Of a DNA stretch of 64,000 nucleotides, positions 1 through 11,774 are shown one piece after another. The position numbers were made by a program, and so were the translations under genes. Location: the NCBI GenBank assembly GCA_003971905.1, contig RSEE01000103.1, forward strand, positions 64,501 through 128,500, in the 5' to 3' direction. Position 1 is the stretch's first letter, and every line of letters starts with the position of its first letter. Below the pieces are notes generated by a model that saw only the letters and a list, made by a program, of their open reading frames with translations, was not told where the DNA came from and ran no database searches. The DNA comes from Moniliella sp. 'wahieum' (Eukaryota; Basidiomycota; Moniliellomycetes; Moniliellales; Moniliellaceae).

Positions 1-102
1 TTCGCCAGAGTCGGGGCGGCAGACGCAAACCCCACTCCTGGCCCGAGCGCGGCGGCCTCCGCCTCGACCCGGCCAACCACCGTCGCTGCTGCTCCCACCG
101 CC

Positions 103-3100
103 ATGTCCGCCGCCGCCGCCCCCGCCGCCAGCCCCCCCACCCCCCCCCCCACCCCCCCTCCCCCCGGCGATGCGGTCGGTGCGCTGCGAGCACGCCTCCA
201 CGCCCTCGACGCCGCCCTTGCCCACGTCGCCCACCTCGCCACCGCCCTGGCCGACCCCCCACAGCCGGCGCCGCTCCCAGCGTGCGCCCCCCCCCCTCCC
301 CCCGCCTCCTCCTCTGCCGCCCCCCGCCGCCTATGTCCGCCCACCCTCGCCCCCGACGGCCCCGTCGGCCTGCCCCTCTCCGCCTTCCCCGGCCAGAAGC
401 CGCATCCGAGGGACAATCCGGCCGGCACCCGCCGCTCTTCCCTTCCTATGCTGCTGCCCGTGCTGCGCTGGCCAAGCAAACTGCTGCGCTCACTGCCGAG
501 CGCGAGCACGTGCGCCAACTGGTCATCGAACACGCCTCCGCCGCGCTGCTCTCGGCGCTAGGTCTGGCTGCTGGGCCACAGCAGGACGGCGAGCCCCTGC
601 TGGACCTCGATTTGGACCGCAAAACCGAGGATGGCCGCCGTTTGTCGACCCGGTAGAGCGCCTGCCCGAGGAGGAGGAGGATAAACAGCCGGTGCCGGTG
701 CCGATCGGACGACAAGCTTCCCCTTTCTGCCTGGTCCCATCTCCAGGGCGGCGCGGCGACGATCGCACCCTTTACGCCGCAACGGGTGGATGCCGAGGAG
801 CGGCGCAAGTGGATTGACCAGATGTTTGCCCAAGCCGGGCTCGACGAGGACGATACGTCTTCCCCCCCACACATCCGAGACGGATGTGGCAACGTCACCA
901 GACATCTGTGCCTGCTGCTTCGACGTCTACTTCTGCTCCTGCTTCTGCTTCTGTCTGTCCCTGCATCTGCCTCTACTTCTGCTTCTGCTTCTGCTCCTGC
1001 CACCCCCCCCGTACCGACCTCTTGTCTCGCCGAGCTGCGGCCGCTGCCTCATAGCGCCGATTTGCCGCCGCCGCAAAACCTGCGCTCAGCGACACTTGTC
1101 CTACACGCCGTGTCCCAGTGGAGCCGGAACGCCAATGGGTCTGTCGCCGACACGGGGCGAGAGCATCCTCGATGGCCACTTGCCTGGTCATGCGGTCCAC
1201 CCGCACCTTCCCTATTCGCTCTCGGACCACGATGGTGTTAGTTGGCAGCCTCCGCCCAAGGCATTTGGCGCCTCGGGGTTTAAACGGGGCTTTTTGAATC
1301 TCAATCCCCACTCGGACGGGGCCAAGCATTCGTCAGATGCCGTACCGGGTCCCTCGGTCTGGGCGCGCGAGGTAGAGTCCATCCCGCACCACCATACCGA
1401 CGATACGTTGGCTTCGCAGGACGACGCTTCCCACCTCGCGCACGGGAAGGATGCCCCTCGCCCCGCCCTTGGACCAGGCGGGCGACCAGGCAGAGCGCGG
1501 CAGGTCCCCCTCCCGTCCCCCCTTCCTCTGCGGGCACAAAGCATGTGCGCATCGTCTCCCCCTCGCCTAGTCAGCGATGGCGTTCGCATGTGTGGGAGGA
1601 TCACAAGGCAGCATTGGATCTGAGCAAGCCGCTGCGTAACCTCAAGGTCTCCCTACCGTCCGAGGAAGATCTACAAAGGGCAGAGAACATGCAAGTGGTC
1701 TTGGCTCGACCCAATTCACAACCTCCCCCTCCTCCCTCGACCTCGCACGAAGAAGGAGAGCTGGCACCATCTGCCCCCCTCCGCCTACTAGGATGGCCAA
1801 GACGAGCCGGATGAAAATGGACAGACGAGGCGGCGAAGATCATTGCGCTGTTTGGGTGCTGAGCAAATCGCTTCCCAAGCGGCCGGCGTGGCGGTACCAG
1901 GCACCAGTGCGGCGGCTGCGCCTCTGTCCGATGGAGCTGGCGGCGTGGCGCTACCGCGTCGGCCGGCGGCCGAACCAACGGTATCCCCTGCGCCCTCGGC
2001 CTCTGCTCGACCAGCTCTGGCGCGGGACGTGGTAGAACGAACGCCGAACAAGCGAGCACCGGCTAAACGACCTATACGTCGTACCTCGCTTGGCGGTCCC
2101 GTCCCGACGCCCTCGGCGGCCCAAGCGCATGCCGACGCCGTCACTCCTCCAGCTTTGGCCCCTCGCTGCGCCTCCGCCGACTTGGACTCGACGGCCAACG
2201 TGCCTTCGCTCGTTTCTGCCCTGCACCACATTCATCCTTCGCCTACGCCTTACCCTACGCCTCCCGTTACCGGGTCCAACTCGCCCGTCGGTACTGGCAC
2301 TGTATCCCCGCTGTTCTCTTCCTACTTCCACTTCCACTCCTACTCCTACTCCCTCTAACCCTTCTACTTTCCTCCCCTATTTCCGCCGGTTCCGACACCG
2401 ACACCGGCTAAGACTAAGCCGGCTAAACGTGCCCTGTTTCGGTGGGTTCCTCAAGCTTAATGCCGTCGCGTCTTCCGCCACTGGACCGTCCAACTCCCTT
2501 CCCCCAAATCCTGAGTCTGAGTCTGAGCCTGCACCTGAGCCTGGGTCTGAGTCTGTGCCTGAGCCCGAAGCCAAGCCCGAGCCTGAGCCTGAGCCCGAGC
2601 CCGAGCCCAAGCCCGAGACCAAGCCCGAAGTCAAGCCCGAGCCTGAGCCCGAGTCCACACCCGAAGCCAAGCCCGAAGCCCAACGCAGCGGCCGCGCCGG
2701 ATGACAATGCGGGGGAGACGTTGCGTGAGCAAGCGCTTCCTGACGCCTCTCCTCTGCTCGCTCCGCGCGAAGAGGGGGCAAAGAGGAAGGCGAGCCTGCT
2801 GCGGCCGGGGTGGCCGTACGATCGGGAGCGACCGATGCTTCGGACGAGTCGGAGGTCGGGGAACGAAGCGGGGCACGGGCCCCAAGCCGAGTTGGCCACG
2901 CGATTCCGCCAAGCAGTCCGAGACCAGTGTAGGCATCTCGGCCTTGGACCGCGCCGTGTTGGCGGAGGAGTCAACGCAGGGGACGACCAAGCTGCCGCAT
3001 GCGCGGCCGACCAAGGCGTACGCTGCGTCCTTGGCCCGTCGGCGGCGCGGGGCGGAAGCGGTGGCCCAAGCGGCGCGCTCTACCTCCGAGTCCGAAGCCG

Positions 3101-4777
3101 AGTCCGAGGCCGAACCAGGTCCAGTCGTCCAGTCCAAGTCCCGACGTCGGTCTCACGTCCGCTTCGATGTCGCGGACGAGGAGTACCGTGCGTCGCCGCC
3201 GGGTTCACCGGGGCCGTCGCCGGCGCGGGTGGGGGAAAAGTACGCTTTGCCTCGCGCGCGTCCGTGTCGGATGGGTCTGAGTCGGATACGGTGCGTCGCG
3301 TCCGGTTTGCAGCGTCGAACCAAGCCTACCGAGCTCCGGAGGACGAAGCTGGCGTGATGGAGCGTTCCCGCCCACGGGCACCATGATGACCGAGCCACCG
3401 AGCGCCAAACCGCCCAAGATCAAACGCCGAGCCGTGGTAGGCACCACGGCCGACGGCCAACCCATCCTTCGTGTCGAGGCCAGATTCGGTTTACTACTTC
3501 GTCGGACGAGGCTGGGTCGCAGTCGGACCGGCTGTCGGACAGCTCTGGGTCCTGCGCCCCCTCACGCTGCCGATGTGGTGCGAGGCGTGGCCAGATCCGG
3601 TTTGCCACCTCGTCCGAGGAAGCCGAGGCGCAGTCCGGGGAAGACGGGTACGATACCGACGAGCCTCCGTCCGAGGTGGTGGAACGGGCGCATTCGGCGC
3701 AAGTAGTGGCGAAGCGCTGCGGCGGCACGGAACGAGCGGTGGCCATGACCAAAGCCGCCTCGTCGGAGTCGGTGTCGGTGTGGGGATCGGAAGAGGGGGC
3801 GGAAGGAACGAGGGAGGAGGATGTGGAAAGGACGAGCCAGGGCGGCGGAAGTGAGTCGGTGGGTGCGGCAGGGGACGATGAGCAGGAGCTGGGGTCGGAT
3901 GAGGAGGAAGAGAAGGACGACGATGAGGATCCCATGCTGTCCGAAGAAGAGTACACTGCTGAGGACCTGGCTGCGCTCCGGCCCACGTTTGATGCCGATG
4001 GGGCGAGGAGAGGGGAGAAGGAGAGTCGAACGAGGATGACGAGGCTGATTTGGACTCGGCCTTGCACCTGGCTGAGATCCAGAGGGAGTATGCACGGATC
4101 AAAGCGGGCATTTGCAAGACCGGCATCGATGGACCGTATCCTTGTCCCAAGACGAGCATCCTCTTGACCCGAGCACTGGCGAAGCCATCACCGCCACGCC
4201 CTCTGCCCTGGCGCCGATCGAGGCGGACCAGTCGGGGGGGAAGGCAAACCGTCGCGGTTCAAACAGGACCGAGTGGCACGTGCATTTGCAGCTCATGCGG
4301 CGGCCCAGGCCGGTGCGCCGGGCTCGGGCGCCAGCCTGGGACAGGGCACCGGCCTGCCCGAGGGCCAGATGGGTACGCCCAAACCCGTGATGGTCATCCC
4401 GCACTTGGCGCCACTGCGCACGACGCGGTCGGGTGCGCCGGTACAGGAACAGGATCTACGCTCAGCGCGCGGCGTGGAGCTGGAAGGTGCGTCGGACGAG
4501 GAGGATGGGCGCTTGCTCGAGATGGCCAAGGAGCGTCTGGGGCTGGACGCGACGACGGAAGCGCCGTCGGGGTCTGGGTCTGGGTCCGGGTCGGGGGCTG
4601 CGCGGCCGACGGAGGTGGGGGCGGTGCAGGAGCGCGGGCGCGAGCCGCCTTCGATCGGCCGGGCGAGCCGGGCGACGGGACGGAGCCGCGGTGGCGGCGG
4701 CGGCAGACGGACCAACGTCAACGGCCAAGCCAAAGCGCATGTCGCGCTTCAAGGCGGAGCGGCTGGGGCTCCGCTGA
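103..4777 (+). CDS. URI/Bud27-like prefoldin-family protein (probable)
   Basis: URI/Bud27 proteins combine an N-terminal prefoldin helical hairpin with a long acidic tail, and act in translation control and RNA-polymerase assembly in the cytoplasm. Seen here: an ATG in good context (gccgccATG), a helix near 200-240 ([16 protein letters not shown]), a second helix near 447-520 ([20 protein letters not shown]), a Glu/Pro repeat at 2511-2690, a very acidic stretch near 3870-3960, then [19 protein letters not shown] near 4055. The C-terminus has [17 protein letters not shown] and ends in [15 protein letters not shown]. These tail motifs recall the C-terminal domain of Bud27/URI; that assignment is inference. 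The frame changes many times, so the exact protein cannot be read; some breaks may be introns. Alternative: an unrelated acidic scaffold protein. Confidence 0.42.
2511..2690 (+). repeat. Glu-Pro coding repeat
   Basis: A run of GAG/CCC-type hexamers encodes alternating Glu-Pro with Ser and Lys inside the URI-like gene. It is a low-complexity, probably disordered segment and a likely site of length variation. Confidence 0.8.
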
Positions 4778-4802
4778 GGCTCGAGGAGCGCGTGGGAAAT
4801 GC

Positions 4803-5000
4803 ATCGACATGTCCATTCCATGTCCAGTCCAGCCATCCATCTCGCCATCCATTCATCCTCCATGCTAACCCTCCTTCCTCTCCCACGCCCCATCCCATTC
4901 TGTCCCATCCATTCCATCCATTCGATTCATCCATTCCATTCCATCCACTCCCATCCATTCTCCCCCTCCATCCCATCCCATCCCATCCCATCCATGCCTT
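4803..5000. repeat. CCATT/CATCC microsatellite downstream of the URI-like gene
   Basis: About 200 bp of imperfect CCATT, CATTC and CCATC units starts roughly 25 bp after the stop codon of the URI-like gene. It is strand-asymmetric (C/T-rich on the plus strand) and probably lies in the 3' UTR. The change into unique sequence on both sides is smooth. Confidence 0.85.
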
Positions 5001-5212
5001 GCCAGCCCAGCCCATCCGACGGCAGATAGACCACAGGCGACTTGTACAGGAATACATGGCTCACTTCCCCCACCTTGCGCAGCTTGAAAGTTGCAGCCCC
5101 CAACCCTACGCCCCGTGCCGCTGCACCTCCGCCAGCGCCAGCAGCCGACGCTCCCCCGCGAGGCACCGCCCCCCCCCCCACCGCCACCACCACCACCCCC
5201 CCCCCCGCCGCC

Positions 5213-7409
5213 ATGTCTGCGCCCGCCGCCCTCGACCCCTTCGAGTTCACCCCGCCCACCGACCCCCCGTACCCGCCACCATCGGCCCCTCCCCTTCTCC
5301 CCCGCCGCCCGCCGCGGCTGCGGCCGAGCAGGAGGACGGCTGGACCCCCCCCGAGTCCGTCCCGCTCCCCGCCTCGACCACTGCGCTGCTCGACCCCTCC
5401 TTGCCGCCCTACAGCCCCACCCCGCACCACTCCCCCTTCGCCTTGGACGACGAGGAGGACAGGGCCGAGCCTGTCGCCACGCCTGCCCCCAACCCTGCTC
5501 CCGCTTCGCCTTCCCCTGTGCCTGCCAAGTCCGACCTGCCCGCCCCCGCCCCGCCGCTGCCTCTGTCCGTGCGCCGCCCCCCCGCCGCACCCAGCGGGTC
5601 GGCCGACCCGCGGTGACCGAGGTGCGCATCGTGGATGCGCACAAGGCCGGTGATGCCAAGGGGGCCGGGTACATTGTGTATGTAGCGCGGGCCAAGTTGG
5701 CCAATGGTGTTTCCCTCGAGGCGGCGCGGCGGTACAGCGAATTCGAAGCGTTTCGGCATGCTTTGGTTCGGCTCTACCCCGTCCACCTTGTTCCGCCCAT
5801 TCCCGACAAACATTCTCTCGCCGAGTACGCCGTCAAGCAGACGCGTGCGGTGGACGATGCAACGACGATCGCACGGCGTAGGCGGATGCTGCAATCGTTT
5901 TTGCGCCGTCTCGCCACCCACCCCGTCTTGGGCCACTCGCCTGTTTACCTCCACTTTTTGGATGGTCGTTTGTCCTGGGCGCAGATGGTTGCCTCGCCGC
6001 CACTCTCGACCCTGCCGCGGTCCAACTTGCGCGCTCCGACGCACGACGTGGCGCGCGTCGGCCCAGCTGCCGTCCCGCCCGCGCCCGACCACGCCGACTT
6101 GGACGATCCCGATGCGTTCCGCTTGGCAGCCAGTGTGGCAGCCGAGGCAGCGGCGTACGATGCGTTGCCCCTCCCCCCTGCTTCGACGGCGCTGCGTGAG
6201 CCCGACACGCACTTTCAAGATGCCGAAGCGTTTACCGATAGCTTCACCACCCACTTGACGGGCACGATGGAAAAAGTCAATCGTCGACTGCAAAAGCGGT
6301 GGCACGAAGCGGCGGCCGACTATGCCGAACTGGGCGCAGTGTTGAATGCGTTTTCGTTGACTGAGCAAGGCCCGTTGGCCGAAGCGATTGAGCGGTGTGG
6401 TCAAGCGTCAGACGCTTCGTTTGTTGCGACGGGCACATGTTGCAGTCGTGGCAGGAAGACTTTAGTGAGCCGTTGCACGAGTATGCGCAGTACGGTGCCA
6501 TCTTGCAAAAACTGCTCCAGTGGCGGCACATGAAACATGCCCAAGTCGAGGCTGTCGCAACGGGGCTCGAGGCACAGCGGGCGCAGTTGGAGGAACTGGA
6601 GGCGGTGGATGCCCATGCAGGTCGGTTGACTGGCGCGCTGCAGCGCGGTGGCCGGTCCGGCTTACAAGCTGCCTTGGCATCCTCCAGTCCAGGCGGGGAG
6701 GATGGGGTGCGAGATGGTGTGAATAGTCTTGCGCCGGTCGCTCCCGCTCCCTGGGGCGACCTCGACGCCTCAGCTCCAGCCTCAGCCCCAGCCCCGGCCC
6801 AGCGTCGCTGTCCATCTATGGCAGTGCGGCAGAAGATGCCGAGTCGGAGGATTGGGTGGGAGCGAGTTCGAGTGCGACGGGCGAAACAGCTTCCAGCATG
6901 CCGGCTGGCAGCCGCACCAGTGCCGCGCCGGCGCCCGCGCCAGGAAGCATTGCGCGTGCTGCCTCTGCGGCGCGGGTTACTGCGGGTGGGACTGGGGGGC
7001 GGTTTGGTACGTCTGGGTTGCTGGGTGCGTTGGGCCATACGCTCTCGATGCTGGATGTTGATCCGGAGGGCACGCGGCGCTCGACGGCCGCTCGGTTGCG
7101 CGGCCAATTGGCTGCGCTGGAAGGGGCTGGGGCCTGGCGGAGCGCGACTTGGCTTATGCCAACCAGACCATCCAAGCTGATCTCGACCGGTTCCAACGTA
7201 CCAAGGTCACTGACTTTCGCCAGATGCTCATCCGGCTCGCTCAGGCCCATCGCGCTGCGGCGGCCGAGTCGTTGGAGGCGTGGCAGGCAGCCCAGCGCGC
7301 CGTCGAAGCCATCCCTGCCCCGGAAGGTATGCCCGAGTCGAGCCTACTTCGCCCCAGCAACGCGAAGGCTCCGCCCTCCCTTCCAATGACTTTTCTTCTC
7401 TCGACCTAA
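5213..7409 (+). CDS. PX-BAR sorting nexin, SNX41/Atg20 type
   Basis: Sorting nexins of this group bind phosphatidylinositol 3-phosphate on endosomes and serve cargo retrieval and selective autophagy. The start is ATG 5213 (gccgccATGTCT). A Pro-rich acidic N-terminus leads to a PX domain at about 5615-5960 with the phosphoinositide-pocket motif RRYSEFEAFRHAL and PPIPDKHSL. The segment after the PX domain (FLDGRLSWAQMVASPP, then STLPRSNLRAP) is characteristic of the SNX41/Atg20 subgroup. A BAR-type helical region follows from about 6230, with MLQSWQEDFSEPLHEYAQYG and a last helix with IQADLDRFQRTKVTDFRQM. The frame moves by minus one base at least five times, for example near 6430 where a GGGG is read as GGG. 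These look like sequencing losses, because the protein remains well conserved across them. Confidence 0.8.
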
Positions 7410-8994
7410 GGCCTCGGATTGCTCCTTCCAACGTCAAGTCAACTTGGGCTTGGGATGGTGGGATGGTGGAATGGTATGGTGATCGCTTGGCCCTCTTGGA
7501 TCCTCTCGGATCACTCCCCCCCCCCCCTCTTTTTTCCCGTTCCTCCTTCACTCCTCCTTCCCCCTTCCCACCCCTTCGCTTTTCCCCTTGCTCTTCCTGC
7601 ACTTACCTATCGCCTATCGATCTGCGATGGGCTGGGGCAGAAGAGCGCATCGCACGCCCCCCTCCCCCTTTGATGTCTGCTGCTGCTTACCCTTAGGCCC
7701 CACCTCCCACTCCCCCACTCCCCCGCTTTCCCCTTTCCCCTTTCCCGCTCCCCGCTCGCTCCCCCGCAAAGATAAGATGGGAAGTGCCACCGGGGGTGGA
7801 CGTCGACTGGCCACAGCGCTTCCCTGTTCGTTTCCGACCGAGTACTGAGTCCTGATTCAATATTCAGGCCCAATTGATTGCTTTTGTATATGCTTGGAGG
7901 CCGAACAGGCACCGTCACGGTTCCCCGGTCAGGCGCATAGAACTGGCCGCGTGCTAGCTACCATACAAACTTATATCATCCAGACGTGCTACCTCGTTCG
8001 AGCCGAACAGTGACTCGTGACTAGTGACTAGTGACTAGTGACTTGGCTTCATGGGACTGACACTAGACATCCATTAACCATGAGTATGAAATGCGCGCCT
8101 AGCCCAGTGGAGAGGGGGTCGCAGTCCCGACCATCGACGTTTCAGAGCGGGGCGAAACACTGGTGAGGATGCTGGATAGCGCTGATGCTGGATACCGATG
8201 CTGGATACCAATGCTGGCGGATAGAGAGACGGCGGGGGGGGGGGGTTGTTGGATAGGTGAGTCGGAAGAGCGGCTCACGAGGACGTACAAAAGAAAATGA
8301 GATGTGCGAAAAGGGTAGAATATGATGCATGAGGCATGAGCATGACTAGGACTGGATGACTGGGGACGAGGTGACTGCAGTGGCGATACTACCATCCATC
8401 CATACCGCAGTCGTGATCGACGTGATGCGCGTGATCATCTCAGTACACTCAGTACTCACTGCGCTGCCCCCCCCCCTCCATCAACGTTCAACCCCCAAGT
8501 CCCACGCCACCAATGTTTGTCCAGGCAACCCGGCAAGAATATGCCCTTCGAAAGGTGCGTCCAGGGGATGTTGGCGAGCAGGCGGACCCAATGTCCCGCC
8601 CCGTACCACGCTCAGGGTCCATGTGCCTCACCGCGGGACCGAGCCACACGGGTATGTGGGGAACGCACATGTAGGGTCAACGGTGAACGTTGGACAATTG
8701 CTTGCATAGGGTGGGTGTCCAGAGAGGACATTCCCTTGCTCGGTTCGCTCACTCTCACCAAGCAGAAACAGGTGCTTCTGGCTGCATGGAGAATGCGCTT
8801 GGGGAACCTGGTGATCAGACGTGCTCCTTGTTTCGGTACCACCCACAACCTTGCCCGCCCAATCGCCGCCTCGTGCGTGCGAAACCGCAGACCGAGATGA
8901 CAAGCCGTACAAAACCGTGCGCCCTGACCGAGCACAGGGGGACTAGGCCCACGCGTCCCAACTTGTGCGCTCACACATTGCTTACGCCCCCCCA
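7410..8994. other. Intergenic region
   Basis: No convincing gene is seen. It holds a pyrimidine-rich stretch at about 7510-7760, a TGACTAG heptamer array at 8012-8045, a G run at 8229-8237 and a TCAGTAC pair at 8439-8461. A possible first exon of the small gene ending at 9152 (ATG at 8539) lies here. Confidence 0.5.
8012..8045. repeat. Heptamer array, ACTAGTG unit
   Basis: Three exact copies of ACTAGTG with flanking partial units. The unit is the palindrome ACTAGT plus G, equivalently TGA plus the palindromic tetramer CTAG. Confidence 0.9.
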
Positions 8995-9152
8995 GTAAAC
9001 TGGGCATCGTGCCTGGCCGAGGCGCTACCACGCAGGCCGTTCAGGCGAGGAAAGCCGAGGCCGCGCGCACCATCACGCAGGACCGTACCCGCGACAGAGC
9101 AGCAGCGCACAAAAGTAAAAAGAAGGCGGTAAGAGACCAGGGACGTTGGTAG
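8995..9152 (+). CDS. Terminal exon of a small basic protein (candidate)
   Basis: A 51-codon open stretch follows a plausible 3' splice site (cttacgccccccCAG). It reads LGIVPGRGATTQAVQARKAE and continues with Arg/Lys-rich residues to a TAG at 9150. Composition is helical and basic. A possible first exon is ATG 8539 (MPFE) with a donor GTGCGT at 8553. The product is not recognised. It ends only a few bases before the convergent Saf4-like gene, so the 3' regions would overlap. The GTAAGA at 9129 could instead be a donor to another exon. Weakly supported. Confidence 0.28.
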
Positions 9153-9154
9153 CA

Positions 9155-10236
9155 TCATACCACCGATAAGGCGACCTGAGACTTATTTCTTACCCATCCC
9201 GATCGAGCGTTCCACTGCAGCTTCCAAGGAGCTTGATCTAGCTGGTGCGCCAGGGCGGCTAGGCACCTTACTTGGGCCCATGTTGTCGCCTCGTATTGGT
9301 TGTCAACTTGGCTGCCAACCGACGCGCAGCTACCGAGAAGAAGAGAGGCGTGACGAAGGGAGGGAGGAGAAGACAAAGAAGACAGGGAAGAAGAAGTAGA
9401 GCCCAGGGGGCGGGTTGTAGTGTGGGGCCGAGAGCGCGAGGCAGTCTGCTTGGCCTCATGCCACAGCCGATGCGCCTCCTTCGTCGGTGGAGGGGGTAGA
9501 AGGCGGTGGGGGACGCCCAGCCAAGGCGGGCACGCACTTGGTCCTCGTTGCGCTGCACACCAAACGCACGCCACTTGTCCTGCCGCAAGTGCGCGCGCAG
9601 TTTGGCGTTCTGCTGCGCTGGATCGGACCAGAACTTGTCCTGGTCCTCTTGCAATTCGGCCGTGCGCTGCTCACCCGCCGCCGCGCCCGCTCCGTTGATC
9701 GAGTCTTTTCCCGCACGGTAAACGGGTCTTCTTCCTTAGGTGCCAACCCATCGGCAACTGTAGCGGGGGGGGGAGGAGGTAAGGTCAGTACTATTATCCC
9801 GATGCAAAATCAACGGGACGAAGAGAAAGAAGAAGAAAACAGACAACGTACATTCGTGGCTCCAAGTTCCTGCTCGTTCATCGTCCCAGGACGTGACGCG
9901 CTCCCGCACGCCAAGGACAGCAACGTAGCGAGTATGTTGGGGATCGGTCTCGATGGCAAAGCGAGCGGAGCAGGAGGGGCAGGAGGCGGAAAAGCGCCAG
10001 ACAGGGATGGACAGATACGTAGATACCTGTTTCTTGTCCGCATTGAACCGCCGTCCTTTGGCGATCGACTGGCCACACGCTTGGCACACCGCATCCACCG
10101 GCATGGCAAAGCGCACGACCAAGCTCCGTGCTCAGCTAGCTTGCGCGCGCGCGCGCCCAACGGATGGGCTTTGTTGAAGGGCTCGCAGGGGGATCCATGT
10201 CGGGGGGTAGTACCGCCCCATGTTGAAGCCCTGCAT
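9155..10236 (-). CDS. Saf4/CCDC130 (Yju2-family) splicing factor
   Basis: Yju2-family proteins are spliceosome-associated; the CCDC130/Saf4 branch is the second paralogue. The start is ATG at 10236 (MQGFNMGRYYPPTW), matching the conserved KYYPPDF start region. Exon 1 has the family Cys pairs in DAVCQACGQSIAKGRRFNA and SCPSCSARF, with TDPQHTRYV between conserved blocks and ERVTSWD after. An intron with donor GTACGTTG starts near 9861 and ends in a pyrimidine tract and CTACAG near 9759. Exon 2 gives LAPKEEDPFTVREKT and ELQEDQDKFWSDPAQQNAKL, a charged helical tail as in the family. The C-terminal boundary is uncertain because of frame changes after 9500. Confidence 0.75.
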
Positions 10237-10959
10237 GGTGGGGCACCCGCCGAGCACGCTGCGCTCGCGCTGGGCAGAGGAAGACGGTGGAGGGCAGGCG
10301 GTGGCAGCCTTGGTGGTGGCGCTCCGTGGCGAGGCAGGCGATGGCGCTGCAATGTTCAAACGTCCATGGAGGATTTGATTTCACCAGCTGCTGACGTACT
10401 GGGGCTGAGGCAACGCATCACGTGACGACGGCTCCAGGCGTGGTATGACGTCAAGCTTCAAGTGTCGCGTCGTAGGAAAACCGTCTGGTCGCCGTCGGCA
10501 CGCAGTACGTACTCCGGACGAAGACGGCCCTGGGGACATGGGGTGCCCATCTCGGGGGAATCAGATCTCAGATCGGACGTTGGACCCGTTGAGGCGGCTC
10601 CGCAGGCAAGCCAGCGTGGGGGCCAGCGGCTACCCTGTCCTCCTGTCCCACGTCGAGAGGGGGATCGATCTAGCCGATCTGGCCTCTGGGATCGCATCGA
10701 TCGGAACACCGACAAGCGCAGAGGGGCGCCACGCCAATGCCAGCGCCTCCCAAAAGGCACAACATAATACGTAGTACCACACAATACATACCAGCAGTAG
10801 GGGCAACTATGTATTCGGCATTCTCTTCCGTCTGGGCTTCTGCAGGCCAGCACTGCCTAGCTTGAAGGTGAGGCTCACCGCTCCCCTGGCTTAGCTGCTA
10901 ACCTAGCCTACGTAGGGCCTAGGGCCTAACGCGTGCGTAATGCGTAACGGAGAAGGCGA

Positions 10960-11040
10960 TTGAGAATTGAGATCTCAGAATTGAGTCTGAGATCTGAGAT
11001 CAAGCTTCAAGCTTCAAGACTGGGATCTGAGATCTGAGAA
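10960..11040. repeat. Composite heptamer array (AGATCTG, AAGCTTC)
   Basis: Units of AGATCTG/AGATCTC flank two exact AAGCTTC copies in about 80 bp. Two different units of the same structural class sit side by side. Confidence 0.9.
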
Positions 11041-11640
11041 TGCACTGCTCCACCAACGGCAGCGCGAGCTTGTGGCATGTGAGCCGCTGCGCTGCATTTG
11101 CGATTGGGAGCCAACAAAGACCATCGACAGCGACGGCCTGAGCCCTAGGCCTGATGACGCGGACGCCCCTGGACGCTCTGTCCTACATGTATCGTACGGG
11201 GCCTGCGGTGGCTGGGCGTGCCTGGGCGCCTGGGCGCGCATGCACATGCTCTTTAGATCGTAAGAGGTGGATGATCGATGAGGTGGATCGAAACCCCAGG
11301 TTCTCCGATGCTCACAGTAATTCAATGCTTGCGGTGCAGCCAAGAAGTAATGCGACCTGCGCCGCGTCAAGAACAAACGACCACGACAGGCACGAACGAG
11401 CGATGGAGGATCCCCTGGATCCCCCCCCCAAACCTCCCCCGTGTCACATGGGACTATGGACTCACACTCTACGCAAGCTATCCTTAAGGCACAATTGGAA
11501 GGCAGTAGGCGCAGGCAGGCTCCAATCCACACCCCACAACCCAGCACCCAACATCCAGATACGCCGACATCGATTCGACAGACTAGGAAAGAAAGCCGAA
11601 AGTCGCAAGCCGCAAGCCAAATGCCAACGCGGGTGCCGGT

Positions 11641-11664
11641 GACTAGTGACTAGTGACTAGTGAG
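11641..11664. repeat. Heptamer array, ACTAGTG unit
   Basis: Three exact ACTAGTG copies, the same unit as at 8012-8045, followed within 50 bp by the reverse-orientation form CACTAGTCAC. Confidence 0.9.
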
Positions 11665-11774
11665 TGTGCTGTGGGGCACAGCTTGCGGAATCATATCATA
11701 TATCACTAGTCACTTGCGGGATCACTTGTGGGGTCACATTCACATGCATCACATGGGGGGTTGGGCCAGTGACG

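Larger units (their letters stand above)
10237..11774. other. Intergenic region rich in heptamer arrays
   Basis: No supported gene. It contains AGATCT and AAGCTT heptamer arrays at 10960-11040, an ACTAGTG array at 11641-11664, and isolated copies near 10452 and 10560. Short open frames here show no conserved pattern. Confidence 0.6.

Noticed and set aside
4803-5000. Human satellite contamination
   Set aside because: Units are irregular, the array is short, and it merges into fungal gene sequence on both sides.
5213-7409. Sorting nexin as a pseudogene
   Set aside because: The protein blocks are well conserved on both sides of each break and the same minus-one pattern occurs in essential genes, so sequencing error is the better explanation.
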